Source of the DNA: UBA10365 sp041441915
GTDB lineage: Bacteria > Pseudomonadota > Alphaproteobacteria > Rhodobacterales > Rhodobacteraceae
Reading direction: 5' to 3'
Length of the DNA: 34,949 bases
NCBI GenBank assembly: GCA_041441915.1
Contig: JASDRS010000002.1
Coordinates: 1-34,949 of the forward strand
Below are positions 24,591 to 33,555 of the stretch, in pieces. Under the pieces are notes generated by a model. That model ran no database searches. It saw nothing but the letters and a program-made list of their open reading frames with translations, and had not been told where the DNA came from. The translations under genes and the position numbers were made by a program. Numbering within the stretch: position 1 is the first letter of the stretch; each line of letters begins with the position of its first letter.

Positions 24591-25862
24591 CTAACCGTTT
24601 TCGCACAAAATCATACCCGCAAGATAAAGTGATCCGCAGATCAAAACCCGTGCTCTGGGATTGAGTGCCTGAATGGCGCGCAATGCCCCAATCACATCGG
24701 TTGCCGCATGAGCTTTCATATTCACTAAAAGCGCTGCATCTCGGGTTGTTTCTGCTGGTAAAGTGTTGATTTCATTTGGAATAGATATCGCATAAAGCCC
24801 TTCAATCTGCGCCGAAAAAGGACGCAGATAGCCTTTGATGTCTTTTGAATTTAACATGCCACAGATCAAATATGTTGGACGCTTGGGCAGGTTTGCTACA
24901 GTTTCAGCTATGGCAATGCCACCCGCCGTATTATGGCCGCCGTCAAGCCAAAGCTCGATCTCGGGTGCAGCCTGGACTAAGGGGCCTTTGCGTAGGCGTT
25001 GCATACGGGCGGGCCAATATGGTGTGGTCACGGCGGCTTCACAAGCTTCTGCACTTTTGCCTAAATGACGCAAACTTGCAATAGCTGCCCCCGCATTGTT
25101 GATTTGATGCGGGCCCAAAAGCACAGGCAAAGGCAGATCTAAAAGCCCACTCTCGTCTTGGTAAATCATCCGGCCTGATTCCTGGAAAACGTGCCAATGC
25201 TGGCCAAAAACAAAAAGTGGCGCGCCCAATTTGGCGGCGCGAGCTTCGATGACGCCTAGTCCAGCGGGATATTGTGGGCCCACAATGCAAGGAACGCAGC
25301 GTTTAATAATACCCGCCTTTTCGGCCGCAATTTCGGGTAAGGTTTCGCCTAAATATTGTTGATGGTCGATGCTGACAGGAGTGATAATTGTCAAGGCAGG
25401 CTGATCAATCACATTGGTCGCATCAAGCCGTCCACCCAAGCCTACCTCTAGCAAAGTATAATCCGCTTCAATGCGTGCAAAGGCCAATAGTGCTGCCACG
25501 GTCGTGATTTCAAAAAATGTAATGTCGTTTGGCCCATTAGCATTTACACATTCGTCTAAAAGCGACGTCAGGGCGGGTTCTGAAATAAGTTTGCCTGCCA
25601 AGCGGATACGCTCATGAAATCGCGCCAAATGTGGTGATGTATAGGCATGCACTAAGGCGCCGTCAGCCTCTAGCCCCGCGCGAATCATCGCTTGGGTTGA
25701 GCCTTTGCCGTTGGTTCCAGCTAAATGAATAACGGGCGGCAGGGACTTTTCGGGGTGATCTGTCGCAGCAAGTAGGCGATGCACACGATCAAGGGTGAGA
25801 TCTATCACCTTTGGGTGCAGCGACATCATTCGCACCAAAATACCATCTGAGCTTTGGGTCAC
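24591..25862 (-). CDS. folC: Bifunctional dihydrofolate synthase / folylpolyglutamate synthase
   Basis: FolC adds glutamate to dihydropteroate and extends folate polyglutamate tails using ATP. The 423-residue product has the Mur-ligase-type P-loop PPVIHLAGTNGKGSTQAMI near residue 45. It also shows SPHLARFHERIRLAGKLISE, YTLLEVGLGGRLDATNVI, ITPVSIDHQQYLGETLPEIA and the C-terminal-domain LWLDGGHNTAGGIAIAE. It overlaps accD by 4 bases (ATGA), so the two are translated from one message; accD-folC is a common pair. Confidence 0.95.
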   Translation of the reverse strand: MTQSSDGILVRMMSLHPKVIDLTLDRVHRLLAATDHPEKSLPPVIHLAGTNGKGSTQAMIRAGLEADGALVHAYTSPHLARFHERIRLAGKLISEPALTSLLDECVNANGPNDITFFEITTVAALLAFARIEADYTLLEVGLGGRLDATNVIDQPALTIITPVSIDHQQYLGETLPEIAAEKAGIIKRCVPCIVGPQYPAGLGVIEARAAKLGAPLFVFGQHWHVFQESGRMIYQDESGLLDLPLPVLLGPHQINNAGAAIASLRHLGKSAEACEAAVTTPYWPARMQRLRKGPLVQAAPEIELWLDGGHNTAGGIAIAETVANLPKRPTYLICGMLNSKDIKGYLRPFSAQIEGLYAISIPNEINTLPAETTRDAALLVNMKAHAATDVIGALRAIQALNPRARVLICGSLYLAGMILCENG

Positions 25863-26764
25863 TTGTCGTTACTGATTTCGGCAGAAGGAGCGGGTAGGTG
25901 GCCTCGCACGGCAGCGTCTAGGCCCATCAGCATTCGGATCACAATCACCAATTTCTCTTTGAGCGCGTGCCGATGCGTCACACTGTCAAGCATGCCGTGG
26001 TCGAGCAAATATTCAGCACGTTGAAAGCCTTCTGGCAATTTTTCACGAATGGTCTGTTCAATTACGCGTGCCCCGGCAAAACAGATCAAAGCGTTAGGTT
26101 CAGCAATCTGTACATCGCCCAACATGGCGTAGCTGGCAGTCACGCCGCCAGTGGTCGGATGAGTTAGCACAACAATATAGGGTAGGCCCGCTTCTTTGAG
26201 CATTTCAACCGCAACGGTCGAGCGCGGCATCTGCATCAGAGACAAAATGCCCTCTTGCATGCGCGCACCACCTGAGGCCGAAAATAGGATCATGGGGCGC
26301 TTCGTCTTAATCGCACGTTCTGCTGCAGCAATGATGGCGTTACCAACATACATGCCCATGGATCCGCCCATAAAAGAAAAATCTTGTGCCAACGCGATCA
26401 CCGGCGTGCGAATAATGTCACCTTCGACAACGAGCATCGCATCGCGTTCACCTGTATTTTTCTGCGCAGCTTTCAGACGGTCGGGATAGCGCTTTTGATC
26501 GCGAAAGAGTAATGGATCAACTATCGTTTCAGGAACGTCAACTTCGGTAAAAATACCGCTATCAAACAAAAGACCAAACCGATCGCGCGGGCTGATTGCC
26601 ATATGATGATCGCAATTGGTGCAGACATTATGGTTTTCGGCTAATTCACGGTGAAACAGCATAGTGCCGCATTCGCCGCATTTGGTCCACAGGTTTTCAG
26701 GCACCTCGCGGCGGGAAAAAAGAGAATTAATTGTTGGTCGAACGTAGTTGGAAATCCAATTCAT
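25859..26764 (-). CDS. accD: Acetyl-CoA carboxylase carboxyltransferase, beta subunit
   Basis: AccD with AccA transfers the carboxyl group from biotin to acetyl-CoA, making malonyl-CoA for fatty acid synthesis. Starting at 26764 gives 301 residues beginning MNWISNYVRPTINSLFSRRE. Zinc ligands are Cys29, Cys32, Cys48 and Cys51. Other landmarks are DFSFMGGSMGMYVGNAI, ILFSASGGARMQEGILSLMQ, VVLTHPTTGGVTASYAMLGD and FAGARVIEQTIREKLPEGFQ. The longer open frame to 26920 has no homology upstream of MNWIS and would abut the ilvD start, so it is rejected. GCAGG precedes the chosen ATG. Confidence 0.95.
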   Translation of the reverse strand: MNWISNYVRPTINSLFSRREVPENLWTKCGECGTMLFHRELAENHNVCTNCDHHMAISPRDRFGLLFDSGIFTEVDVPETIVDPLLFRDQKRYPDRLKAAQKNTGERDAMLVVEGDIIRTPVIALAQDFSFMGGSMGMYVGNAIIAAAERAIKTKRPMILFSASGGARMQEGILSLMQMPRSTVAVEMLKEAGLPYIVVLTHPTTGGVTASYAMLGDVQIAEPNALICFAGARVIEQTIREKLPEGFQRAEYLLDHGMLDSVTHRHALKEKLVIVIRMLMGLDAAVRGHLPAPSAEISNDK

Positions 26765-26919
26765 GCCTGCGGGCCCTTTAGTCAGAAAATCCCCACACAA
26801 ATAACTGGTGGTGCTGCCAATTGCAATCATTGGCAGAATGACGTCTGATTGCATTCGATGCTTGCCCATAGGCGTGGGCCGCATTATTCTTATACACAGC
26901 ACTTTCCAAAGGACATCCA

Positions 26920-28653
26920 ATGCAAAATACCCGTTTTGATAAATCTAAACTGCCATCGCGCCATGTGACCGTTGGCCCTTCACGCGCGCCACATCGGTCT
27001 TACTTTTACGCGATGGGGATCACCGAGGAAGAGATAAACCAACCCTGGGTGGGCGTGGCTACCTGCTGGAACGAAGCGGCCCCTTGCAACATCTCGCTTA
27101 ATCGTCAGGCGCAGGCTGTGAAAATGGGGGTAAAAAAGGGTGGTGGCACCCCGCGCGAATTTACCACAATCACTGTCACCGATGGCATCGCCATGGGGCA
27201 TGAGGGCATGCGATCGTCGCTCGCATCGCGCGATGCGATTTCTGACACGGTCGAATTGACTATGCGTGGCCATTGCTATGACGCAATCGTGGGCCTTGCA
27301 GGCTGTGACAAATCGTTGCCTGGTATGATGATGGCAATGGTGCGGCTGAACACGCCTTCGGTTTTTATTTATGGCGGATCTATTTTGCCTGGCCGTTTGA
27401 ATGGCAAAGATGTGGTTGTGCAAGATGTGTTTGAAGCCGTTGGGCAACATCAAGCAGGCAATATGACAGACGCCGAGTTGGCAATTTTGGAACGCGTGGC
27501 TTGCCCATCGGCAGGGGCCTGTGGGGGTCAATATACGGCTAACACGATGGCTTGTGTGTCCGAGGCTATTGGCTTGGCTTTGATGAATTCATCAGGCGCA
27601 CCCGCACCGTACGAATCGCGCGACCAATATGGTGCTGCGTCGGGCATGGCGGTGATGAATCTGATTGAAAAAAACATCCGTGCGCGCGACATTGTTACGC
27701 GCAAAGCTTTGGAAAATGCGGCGCGTGTGGTGGCTTGCACCGGGGGTTCAACCAATGCGGGGCTACATTTGCCCGCAATTGCCCATGAAGCAGGTATTGA
27801 TTTTGATCTGTTTGATGTGTGCGAAATTTTCCGTGATACGCCCTATTTTGTATCATTGCGTCCAGGTGGCACCTATGTAGCAAAAGACCTTTATGAAGCA
27901 GGCGGTGTGCCTGTTGTACTCAAAGAACTCCGCAAAGCAGGCTTGATGCATGAAGATTGCATGACCGCTTCGGGCAGTTCGATGGGCGAAGAGCTTGATC
28001 TGATCACCCGTGAAGCTGACGGCAAAGTGATTTATCCCGTGGCAAACCCCATCTCTAAAACCGGTGGCGTGGTTGGTCTTAAAGGCAATATCTGCCCTGA
28101 GGGCGCGATTGTGAAAGTCGCGGGCATGTCTGAAGAAGAGCAAGTCTTCACTGGCCCCGCCCGCGTGTTTGAATGCGAAGAAGAGGCATTCGAAGCCGTG
28201 CAAAAACGGGAATATAAAGAAGGCGAAGTCTTGGTTATCCGCAACGAAGGCCCTGCGGGTGGGCCTGGCATGCGTGAAATGCTTGCAACAACAGCAGCGC
28301 TTTCAGGCCAAGGCATGGGCAAGAAAATGGCTCTTATCACTGATGGCCGTTTTTCAGGGGCGACCCGTGGCTTTTGTGTAGGCCACGTGGGTCCAGAAGC
28401 CGCACATGGCGGCCCCATTGCCCTTTTGGAAAATGGCGATTTTATCACCATAAACGCACTTACTGGGGAACTGTCGGTGGCTTTGAGCGACGAAGTTTTG
28501 GCAAGCCGCAAAGGCAACTGGAAAGGCCCAAGGGCCACTGAGTATGAAAGCGGTGCACTTTGGAAATATGCCCGCCTTGTGGGTGGCGCCCGCAACGGTG
28601 CGGTGACGCACCCCGGTGCGAAGGCCGAACGTCATGTCTATATGGATCAGTAA
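26920..28653 (+). CDS. ilvD: Dihydroxy-acid dehydratase
   Basis: IlvD dehydrates 2,3-dihydroxy-3-methylbutanoate (and the methylpentanoate) to 2-oxo acids in valine, leucine and isoleucine synthesis, using an iron-sulfur cluster. The 577-residue product has the cluster cysteine in CDKSLPGMMMAM near residue 129 and the motif CPSAGACGGQYTANTM near residue 195. It also has GGSTNAGLHLPAIAHEAGID, NEGPAGGPGMREML and TDGRFSGATRGFCVGHVGPE. It is divergent from accD, with 155 bases between them. Its last 20 bases overlap the next gene. It supplies the precursor of the pathway completed by the leu genes 10 kb away. Confidence 0.97.
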   Translation: MQNTRFDKSKLPSRHVTVGPSRAPHRSYFYAMGITEEEINQPWVGVATCWNEAAPCNISLNRQAQAVKMGVKKGGGTPREFTTITVTDGIAMGHEGMRSSLASRDAISDTVELTMRGHCYDAIVGLAGCDKSLPGMMMAMVRLNTPSVFIYGGSILPGRLNGKDVVVQDVFEAVGQHQAGNMTDAELAILERVACPSAGACGGQYTANTMACVSEAIGLALMNSSGAPAPYESRDQYGAASGMAVMNLIEKNIRARDIVTRKALENAARVVACTGGSTNAGLHLPAIAHEAGIDFDLFDVCEIFRDTPYFVSLRPGGTYVAKDLYEAGGVPVVLKELRKAGLMHEDCMTASGSSMGEELDLITREADGKVIYPVANPISKTGGVVGLKGNICPEGAIVKVAGMSEEEQVFTGPARVFECEEEAFEAVQKREYKEGEVLVIRNEGPAGGPGMREMLATTAALSGQGMGKKMALITDGRFSGATRGFCVGHVGPEAAHGGPIALLENGDFITINALTGELSVALSDEVLASRKGNWKGPRATEYESGALWKYARLVGGARNGAVTHPGAKAERHVYMDQ

Positions 28654-29248
28654 GGCCGCTAATTTTACTAAGCTTTTGGCGGCAGGCTTGCTTCTTTTGG
28701 CCTGTTTGCCAACAAAGGAAGGCGAAATCCATCTGGCCCAAAAACCCTACACCGTTCTGGGAGGCGGTATGAATGTCGCGGTACCTTTGGGCTACTGCCT
28801 AGACCGAAGTTCTTTGGTGGAAAAGCATGATACATTTGTGGCCTTAGCGGGTCGCTGTGTGAATACCGCTTCCCATCGTGCGGCCGTGATCTCGATAGCA
28901 GTAGGCCAAAAAGGTACTGCAGTCGATGTTGTAGGAAATGAAGCAGACCTTAAAAATTATTTTAAGTCGGCCGATGGGTTAGCAGCCCTGAGCAATATCC
29001 AAAAGACCAGCAGGATCGCTGTTATTAGCGCTAAGGCAGAACAAAAAGTCTTTGTGCTGCATTTGCAAAATCAAACGCCTGACGCCAAAAGTGGTCTGCA
29101 AAGCGAAAGCTGGCGCGCCATTTTTGGAATTTCGGGGCGTTTAGTGACAGTTTCAGTCAAAGGAAGCTATGTGCAGGCTTTACAAGCTAATGAAGGATTT
29201 GACCTTCTGCAAGCAACAGTAGTTATGATGCACAGCATCCAGAAGTAA
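28634..29248 (+). CDS. Uncharacterised lipoprotein overlapping ilvD
   Basis: This 204-residue product starts inside the end of ilvD and begins with a lipoprotein signal: MSIWISK, then a hydrophobic stretch ending in the lipobox LLAC (Cys24). The mature part contains GGGMNVAVPLGYCLDRSSLV and ALAGRCVN, with a possible Cys pair. A later GRLVTVSVKGSYVQAL region suggests a globular envelope protein. I do not recognise a named domain. A small lipoprotein next to ilvD in related roseobacters is plausible but not verified. The overlap implies translational coupling or shared transcription with ilvD. Confidence 0.75.
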   Translation: MSIWISKAANFTKLLAAGLLLLACLPTKEGEIHLAQKPYTVLGGGMNVAVPLGYCLDRSSLVEKHDTFVALAGRCVNTASHRAAVISIAVGQKGTAVDVVGNEADLKNYFKSADGLAALSNIQKTSRIAVISAKAEQKVFVLHLQNQTPDAKSGLQSESWRAIFGISGRLVTVSVKGSYVQALQANEGFDLLQATVVMMHSIQK

Positions 29249-29525
29249 TAAAATAACCAAGCTGGTTGAGTTGAAATTTTAAAATATCTAATTTAGATCT
29301 TAGTTAAGATTGGGGGCTATCAATTTTTCAAGATTTTTATAATGCCAAAGGTTTTGATTGATATTCGCGATCAAATTTTATGCAAATATTTTGCTGAAAC
29401 GCTCATAATCAAGGCGCGTTTAAGACAAGCTTCGAGCGAACTAATACATTGGCTAATCGATTGGGTATTTTGCCACCATCTCAGGACACAAAGTGCCAAG
29501 CCAGCACCGTTTTCAAAGGCCAAGG
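29249..29525. other. AT-rich gap with a possible broken GntR-like fragment
   Basis: This 277-base AT-rich gap separates the lipoprotein gene from the convergent OmpA-family gene. A plus-strand frame from 29342 starts PKVLIDIRDQIL, and the next frame reads RTNTLANRLGI. Joined by a frameshift, the two loosely resemble the winged-helix start of a GntR regulator. The similarity is faint and may be chance. Confidence 0.25.
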
Positions 29526-30533
29526 CTAATTTTTTGCCTGATTGATCATAGCCTCGACGCGCCGATTGCGTTTACGCCCTTCGGGAGATTGATTGCTGTC
29601 GCGTGGCGAAAGATAGCCGACCCCTTCAGCGAAAATTTGATCTGATGAAACATTCATTTTAGTAATCATATAGCGCCGCAGACTTTCAGCCCTTTGCAAA
29701 GAGAGCTTTGTATTTCCCTCAAGAATGCCAAGATTATCTGTATGGCCTACCAAAGTCATCGTTATTTTGGGATGCGATTTGATAAAATTGGTTAAGGCTT
29801 TCAGTTCAAATTTGTCTGTTACCCTGACGTCCGTGCCCCCAGATTCGAAAACCACTGTTTCCAAAACAACATATCCACGATCGATGAGCTGCAACTCCAA
29901 GTTTTCCGGCGTGGGGTTAGCCGATGCTACTTCTAATTTTTGGGCATATGGCACCACTCGTAAGCTCAACAAATCAAAAGGTAATAAGCCTGCAGTCGGG
30001 CCGATGCGCGTCATATGCACATAGCCTGCAAAAGCCGACCGGCTTGCCACAAGAGTGAGACTTTCGATGCCGCGATTAGATTTTTTTTTGGCAAACAGAT
30101 ATTGAAAGTCGCTTAAATCAACATGCATCATGGGCTCGGAAATCAAATCAAGTTGATACCTAAAGTCAAAGCCGCCGCAACTTTTTGCATTGCATTCATA
30201 AATGATTTCATAGCCGTTACGCAATAAATCTGCTTGCAGTGGGGTGATGATGGAAATCGCACTCAGTCCTGGTTGTTCGATTTTCCATGAAGCTTGTGTG
30301 AGTTTACCCTGTGCCAAAAAACCAAGATCGCCCATTTGCCGCATTTGTTCAAAGGCGCGGTTGGGCAGCTTCTGCTGATGTAACGGTTGCTCAATTAGTG
30401 CAGTTTGCTGCCACTCCAGCACTGCCTCCGCCTGACTTCTATCCGGTGAAAGGGCAATCACTGCCATAATCACTAAGCTGAGCGCCAGATTTCCAGTCAC
30501 AAAAAAGCAGCCATTACGTGAAATACTGTCCAT
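29526..30533 (-). CDS. OmpA-family peptidoglycan-binding envelope protein
   Basis: The 335-residue protein has an N-terminal signal/anchor (FFVTGNLALSLVIMAVIALS). A middle region of about 190 residues with two Cys (YECNAKSCGGFDFRYQLDL) resembles the OmpA-associated domain found in some marine alphaproteobacteria. The C-terminal OmpA domain binds peptidoglycan: FESGGTDVRVTDKFELKALT, VGHTDNLGILEGNTKLSLQR, RAESLRRYMI and SPEGRKRNRRVEAMI. The ATG at 30533 has AGGAG at good spacing, so the longer frame to 30713 is rejected. It probably links outer membrane to cell wall; the specific role is unknown. Confidence 0.9.
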   Translation of the reverse strand: MDSISRNGCFFVTGNLALSLVIMAVIALSPDRSQAEAVLEWQQTALIEQPLHQQKLPNRAFEQMRQMGDLGFLAQGKLTQASWKIEQPGLSAISIITPLQADLLRNGYEIIYECNAKSCGGFDFRYQLDLISEPMMHVDLSDFQYLFAKKKSNRGIESLTLVASRSAFAGYVHMTRIGPTAGLLPFDLLSLRVVPYAQKLEVASANPTPENLELQLIDRGYVVLETVVFESGGTDVRVTDKFELKALTNFIKSHPKITMTLVGHTDNLGILEGNTKLSLQRAESLRRYMITKMNVSSDQIFAEGVGYLSPRDSNQSPEGRKRNRRVEAMINQAKN

Positions 30534-31270
30534 GTTAAACTCCTGCGCTGCCCCTGTTAACAACAATTTGCTACCTTTCATGCATCCATCACTTTGCGAT
30601 AGGGGCACTGGCCAATTTCGAACATCCCAACCGAAAGGTAAATAGCGCGAGCTGATTTGTTGGCTCGTGTGACAACTAAGCTTAATGTTTTTTCGCCGTT
30701 TTAGATTGCCCACTTTGCAACCGCGTGTAAAGGTGCGTTCCCTAGTCCCCGCCTGCGAACGTCTAAGGTCACTTCCAGCGAGTACAACATCGCATGTTCT
30801 TGGTGGACGCCCTTTAGCTGATCTGAAGCCTGCACCTGCAGCGCGGTCTTGGCCCGCTGTACCCGATCCATCAGGTTAAACTTACCACGCTAATATTTTT
30901 AACTACTCGACATTGCGTGCGTATTTTGGTCGGGTTTCAATGAAATTGCACCATAAATTTGCTAGCGCGTGCAGGTTCAAATATTTGAACATTGGCCTCA
31001 AAGGCGACACTGGGGTCGTGATATAAATAACTAAATTGGTGCAGTTCTAGCATCTAGAGCGATGTTATTTTCACTAAGATTGAGGCTGATAACAATTAGA
31101 ACATTCTGCACCATATCAGGCATGGCCACATGCGCTATGTCAATGCCTTCTGTCCTAAATGAGCGAAAATTCTTGTGGCTGATACGCGTTGCCCTCCAGC
31201 TTCACCACGACGAAGACACCAAGGAGCCATGTGATTAAGCTCAGCTGTGGGGTAGGTACATTCTAAAATT
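30534..31270. other. 737-base region without a recognised gene
   Basis: This is the longest uncoded stretch. A GC-richer patch at about 30720-30870 holds a 56-codon minus-strand frame (ATG at 30871, stop 30701-30703) with plausible composition (MDRVQRAKTALQVQAS, then EHAMLYSLEVTLDVRRRG). It has no Shine-Dalgarno and no family I know. GTTCAAATATTTGAAC at 30975-30990 is a perfect 16-base palindrome. From 31030 to 31260 several short minus-strand frames are open without a recognisable product, so old gene remains are possible. I see no tRNA, tmRNA or signal recognition particle RNA. Confidence 0.4.
30701..30871 (-). CDS. Possible small protein or gene fragment, unrecognised
   Basis: A 56-residue frame runs from ATG at 30871 to TAA. 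Its composition is charged and leucine/alanine rich, unlike the AT-rich bases around it. No ribosome binding site is visible and an in-frame TAG lies a few codons upstream. It might be a small gene, the end of a lost gene, or chance openness in a GC-richer patch; the opposite strand is open too. Confidence 0.2.
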   Translation of the reverse strand: MDRVQRAKTALQVQASDQLKGVHQEHAMLYSLEVTLDVRRRGLGNAPLHAVAKWAI

Positions 31271-32017
31271 TCAAATAGTGTTTGGCTTTGCATCCTCGAC
31301 CCCAAAGAGTGTTTGAAGCTGTGCCATTGCGGTATCTATAGCTATGCGATCGGTACCGCGGATTACCAAATTAGTGCCATGTTGGCTGTTTTGCTGAAAC
31401 GGGTAAGAACCCATTGAAAGCTCTGGAAAGGTTTGTGCCAAAGCACCAAAACTCGCGGCTATATCGCCCTCGCCACGCATCAAACGAAGATTTTTAGATA
31501 AGAGCGGCGCCCCGCCTAATAATTTGGGCAGTACCGAGGTAACCATGGCTTGAAATACTGCTGGTACGCCCGCCATTACATGGACATTCTCTATAGAAAA
31601 ACCAGGAGCGGTAGACACGGGATTTTCGATCAGGTAAGCGCCATCAGGAATGCGCGCCATTCGTTTGCGAGCTTCATTAAAGGGTTGACCGATACGGTCA
31701 TAATGGGCTTGTAGCAATGCAGCTGCGTCGGCGCGCACGCCGACCGATACGCCAAAAGCTTCAGCAATTGCATCGGCTGTGATATCGTCATGTGTTGGCC
31801 CAATGCCACCGCTGGTAAAAACCGTGTCATACTCTTGGCGCATGTCATTTACAGCCTTAACGATGGCCGATGGCGTGTCAGCCACCACACGAACTTCGCA
31901 AAGGTTAATACCTATTTCGCTTAGTGCCCCAGCCAAAAAATGCATATTGCTATCACGGGTACGGCCTGACAAAATTTCGTCGCCTATCACAGCCATTGCG
32001 GCGGTTGGGTTTGACAT
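31271..32017 (-). CDS. CinA-like molybdopterin-binding-fold protein (competence/damage-inducible protein A N-domain)
   Basis: The 248-residue protein contains the MoaB/Mog-type fold of the CinA N-terminal domain: AAMAVIGDEILSGRTRDSN, VFTSGGIGPTHDDITADAIA, and GFSIENVHVMAGVPAVFQAM. It lacks the C-terminal nicotinamide-nucleotide amidase domain of full CinA, as is common for the stand-alone version in alphaproteobacteria. Activity in pyrophosphatase-type nucleotide repair has been suggested for related domains, but is not shown here. AAGGAGT precedes the ATG on the minus strand. It is divergent from map. Confidence 0.9.
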   Translation of the reverse strand: MSNPTAAMAVIGDEILSGRTRDSNMHFLAGALSEIGINLCEVRVVADTPSAIVKAVNDMRQEYDTVFTSGGIGPTHDDITADAIAEAFGVSVGVRADAAALLQAHYDRIGQPFNEARKRMARIPDGAYLIENPVSTAPGFSIENVHVMAGVPAVFQAMVTSVLPKLLGGAPLLSKNLRLMRGEGDIAASFGALAQTFPELSMGSYPFQQNSQHGTNLVIRGTDRIAIDTAMAQLQTLFGVEDAKPNTI

Positions 32018-32131
32018 GCCTTACTCCTTGGTACAGTTTTTTTCTATATAGGGCAAGTTTGATAACTTGCCCATTCAATTTCATCGGTTGGCTCTGGCAA
32101 TTTTTGAATTGCGTTGATATTATTGGATAGA

Positions 32132-32956
32132 ATGAAAGGATCACACTTGGGCAATTCGAGCGGCCGTGTCACCAAAGACGGTATTAGAATTTATGAGAAT
32201 GCTGATTTCTTAGGCATGCGTGCAGCTGGTCAGGTAGCAGCTGACATCCTTGATAAAGTGGCTGGTTTGGTGGTGGCTGGCGTAACAACAGAAACCTTAG
32301 ATATTTTTATTACAGACGAAGTGGTAAAGGCTGGCGCGGTTTCGGCAACGATTGGCTATCGCGGCTTCCAGCACGCCTCGTGCATTTCTGTGAACCATGT
32401 TGTGTGCCATGGGATTCCCTCTTCCAAGGTGATCAAAGATGGAGATATCTTGAATATAGATGTGACAGTGATCGTTAATGGCTGGTTTGGCGATACCAGC
32501 CGTATGTATGTTGCTGGCACACTGGCGCGCAAAGCTGAACGTTTGATCGAAGTAACCCATGACGCTCTGATGGAGGGCATCAAGGCCGTAAAGCCTGGAT
32601 CCACCTTTGGTGATATAGGCAGTGCTATCCAAACATTTGTCGAGGCTAACCGCATGTCAGTGGTGCGTGACTTTTGTGGCCACGGTTTGGGCCGTGTCTT
32701 TCATTCCCCTCCCAATGTGCTCCATTTTGGCCGCGCGGGCACCGGAGCAATTTTGGAAGAGGGAATGTTTTTTACCATCGAACCTATGGTCAATCTGGGT
32801 AGGCCTGAAACTAAAATATTGACCGATGATTGGACTGCAGTTACCCGTGATAAGTCGCTCTCGGCCCAATTTGAGCATTCCGTCGGCGTCACTTCGCATG
32901 GATGTGAAGTTTTTACCCTTTCGCCAACCAATCGCTTTCATCCAACCTATGGCTAG
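32132..32956 (+). CDS. map: Type I methionine aminopeptidase
   Basis: Map removes the initiator methionine from nascent proteins. All five metal ligands are visible: the two aspartates in DILNIDVTVIVNGWFGDTSR, the His in FCGHGLGRVFHSPPNV, the Glu in FFTIEPMV and the Glu in AQFEHSVGVT. The substrate His is in VVCHGIPS. Starting at the ATG at 32132 gives 274 residues; a TTG at 32114 is a weaker alternative. It converges on rsmD, and both stop codons share the palindromic tetranucleotide CTAG at 32953-32956. Confidence 0.95.
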   Translation: MKGSHLGNSSGRVTKDGIRIYENADFLGMRAAGQVAADILDKVAGLVVAGVTTETLDIFITDEVVKAGAVSATIGYRGFQHASCISVNHVVCHGIPSSKVIKDGDILNIDVTVIVNGWFGDTSRMYVAGTLARKAERLIEVTHDALMEGIKAVKPGSTFGDIGSAIQTFVEANRMSVVRDFCGHGLGRVFHSPPNVLHFGRAGTGAILEEGMFFTIEPMVNLGRPETKILTDDWTAVTRDKSLSAQFEHSVGVTSHGCEVFTLSPTNRFHPTYG

Positions 32957-33555
32957 TCCTTTTTAGGATTGGTTATGCGCGACAACATTTTTGGGGCCTG
33001 GGCAATTGTGATAATTGTTCCCGAATATTGCCGCTGATCAAGTAATGTGAAATTAGGCGGTAGCGCAGGTACGCAATTGTCTTCCCAAATGATCACGGCG
33101 CCATCTGCTATCCAATTACCTTGTATACAGGAAGCTAATGCCGCCTCGCCCAATTGCTTCCCGTAAGGGGGGTCAAGAAAAATTAGGCTAAAAGCCCGCC
33201 CGCGATTTGGCCCTATTTTGGTGGCTGACCTTTGATAAAGTTCAGTTATGCCTTGGGCGAGTAAAATCTCGATGTTTCGCCGCAACAAAGCCTGCGCTAC
33301 TTGGCCGTTATCAACGAAGGTAGCAGTTTTTGCGCCACGCGACAGGGCCTCAAGACCTAAAGCGCCAGTTCCAGAAAAAAGATCAAGTACATGGGCATTT
33401 TGTACCGGATTTCCAGCAACTTCGCGGCCGTTGATTAATAGGTTGAAAATTGTTTCGCGCAACCGGTCAGATGTTGGGCGTAAATGTGATTCCACATCGC
33501 CGTTGCGCACTGGAGACAGCCGGATGCCTCGGTAAGTCCCACCAATTATGCGCAT
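32953..33555 (-). CDS. rsmD: 16S rRNA (guanine966-N2)-methyltransferase
   Basis: RsmD methylates G966 of 16S rRNA in the small subunit. The 200-residue product begins MRIIGGTYRGIRLSPV, followed by RPTSDRLRETIFNLL. The SAM-binding loop is VLDLFSGTGALGLEALSRGA and the catalytic motif is IFLDPPYGKQLGEAAL. The initiation codon shares one base with the stop of the upstream flavoprotein gene (TAATG), so coupled translation is likely. Confidence 0.94.
   Translation of the reverse strand: MRIIGGTYRGIRLSPVRNGDVESHLRPTSDRLRETIFNLLINGREVAGNPVQNAHVLDLFSGTGALGLEALSRGAKTATFVDNGQVAQALLRRNIEILLAQGITELYQRSATKIGPNRGRAFSLIFLDPPYGKQLGEAALASCIQGNWIADGAVIIWEDNCVPALPPNFTLLDQRQYSGTIITIAQAPKMLSRITNPKKD

Noticed and set aside
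29342..29545. 67-residue plus-strand frame as an intact gene
   Set aside because: It overlaps the end of the OmpA-family gene, has no domain and no ribosome site. At best it is part of a broken regulator.
30685..30879. 64-residue plus-strand frame in the ompA-cinA gap
   Set aside because: It is arginine/proline rich with no family or ribosome site and lies opposite the more plausible minus-strand frame. It probably reflects local GC.
30975..30990. GTTCAAATATTTGAAC as a further LexA box
   Set aside because: The spacing and orientation are GTTC-N8-GAAC, not GTTC-N7-GTTC, and no damage-response gene follows it.
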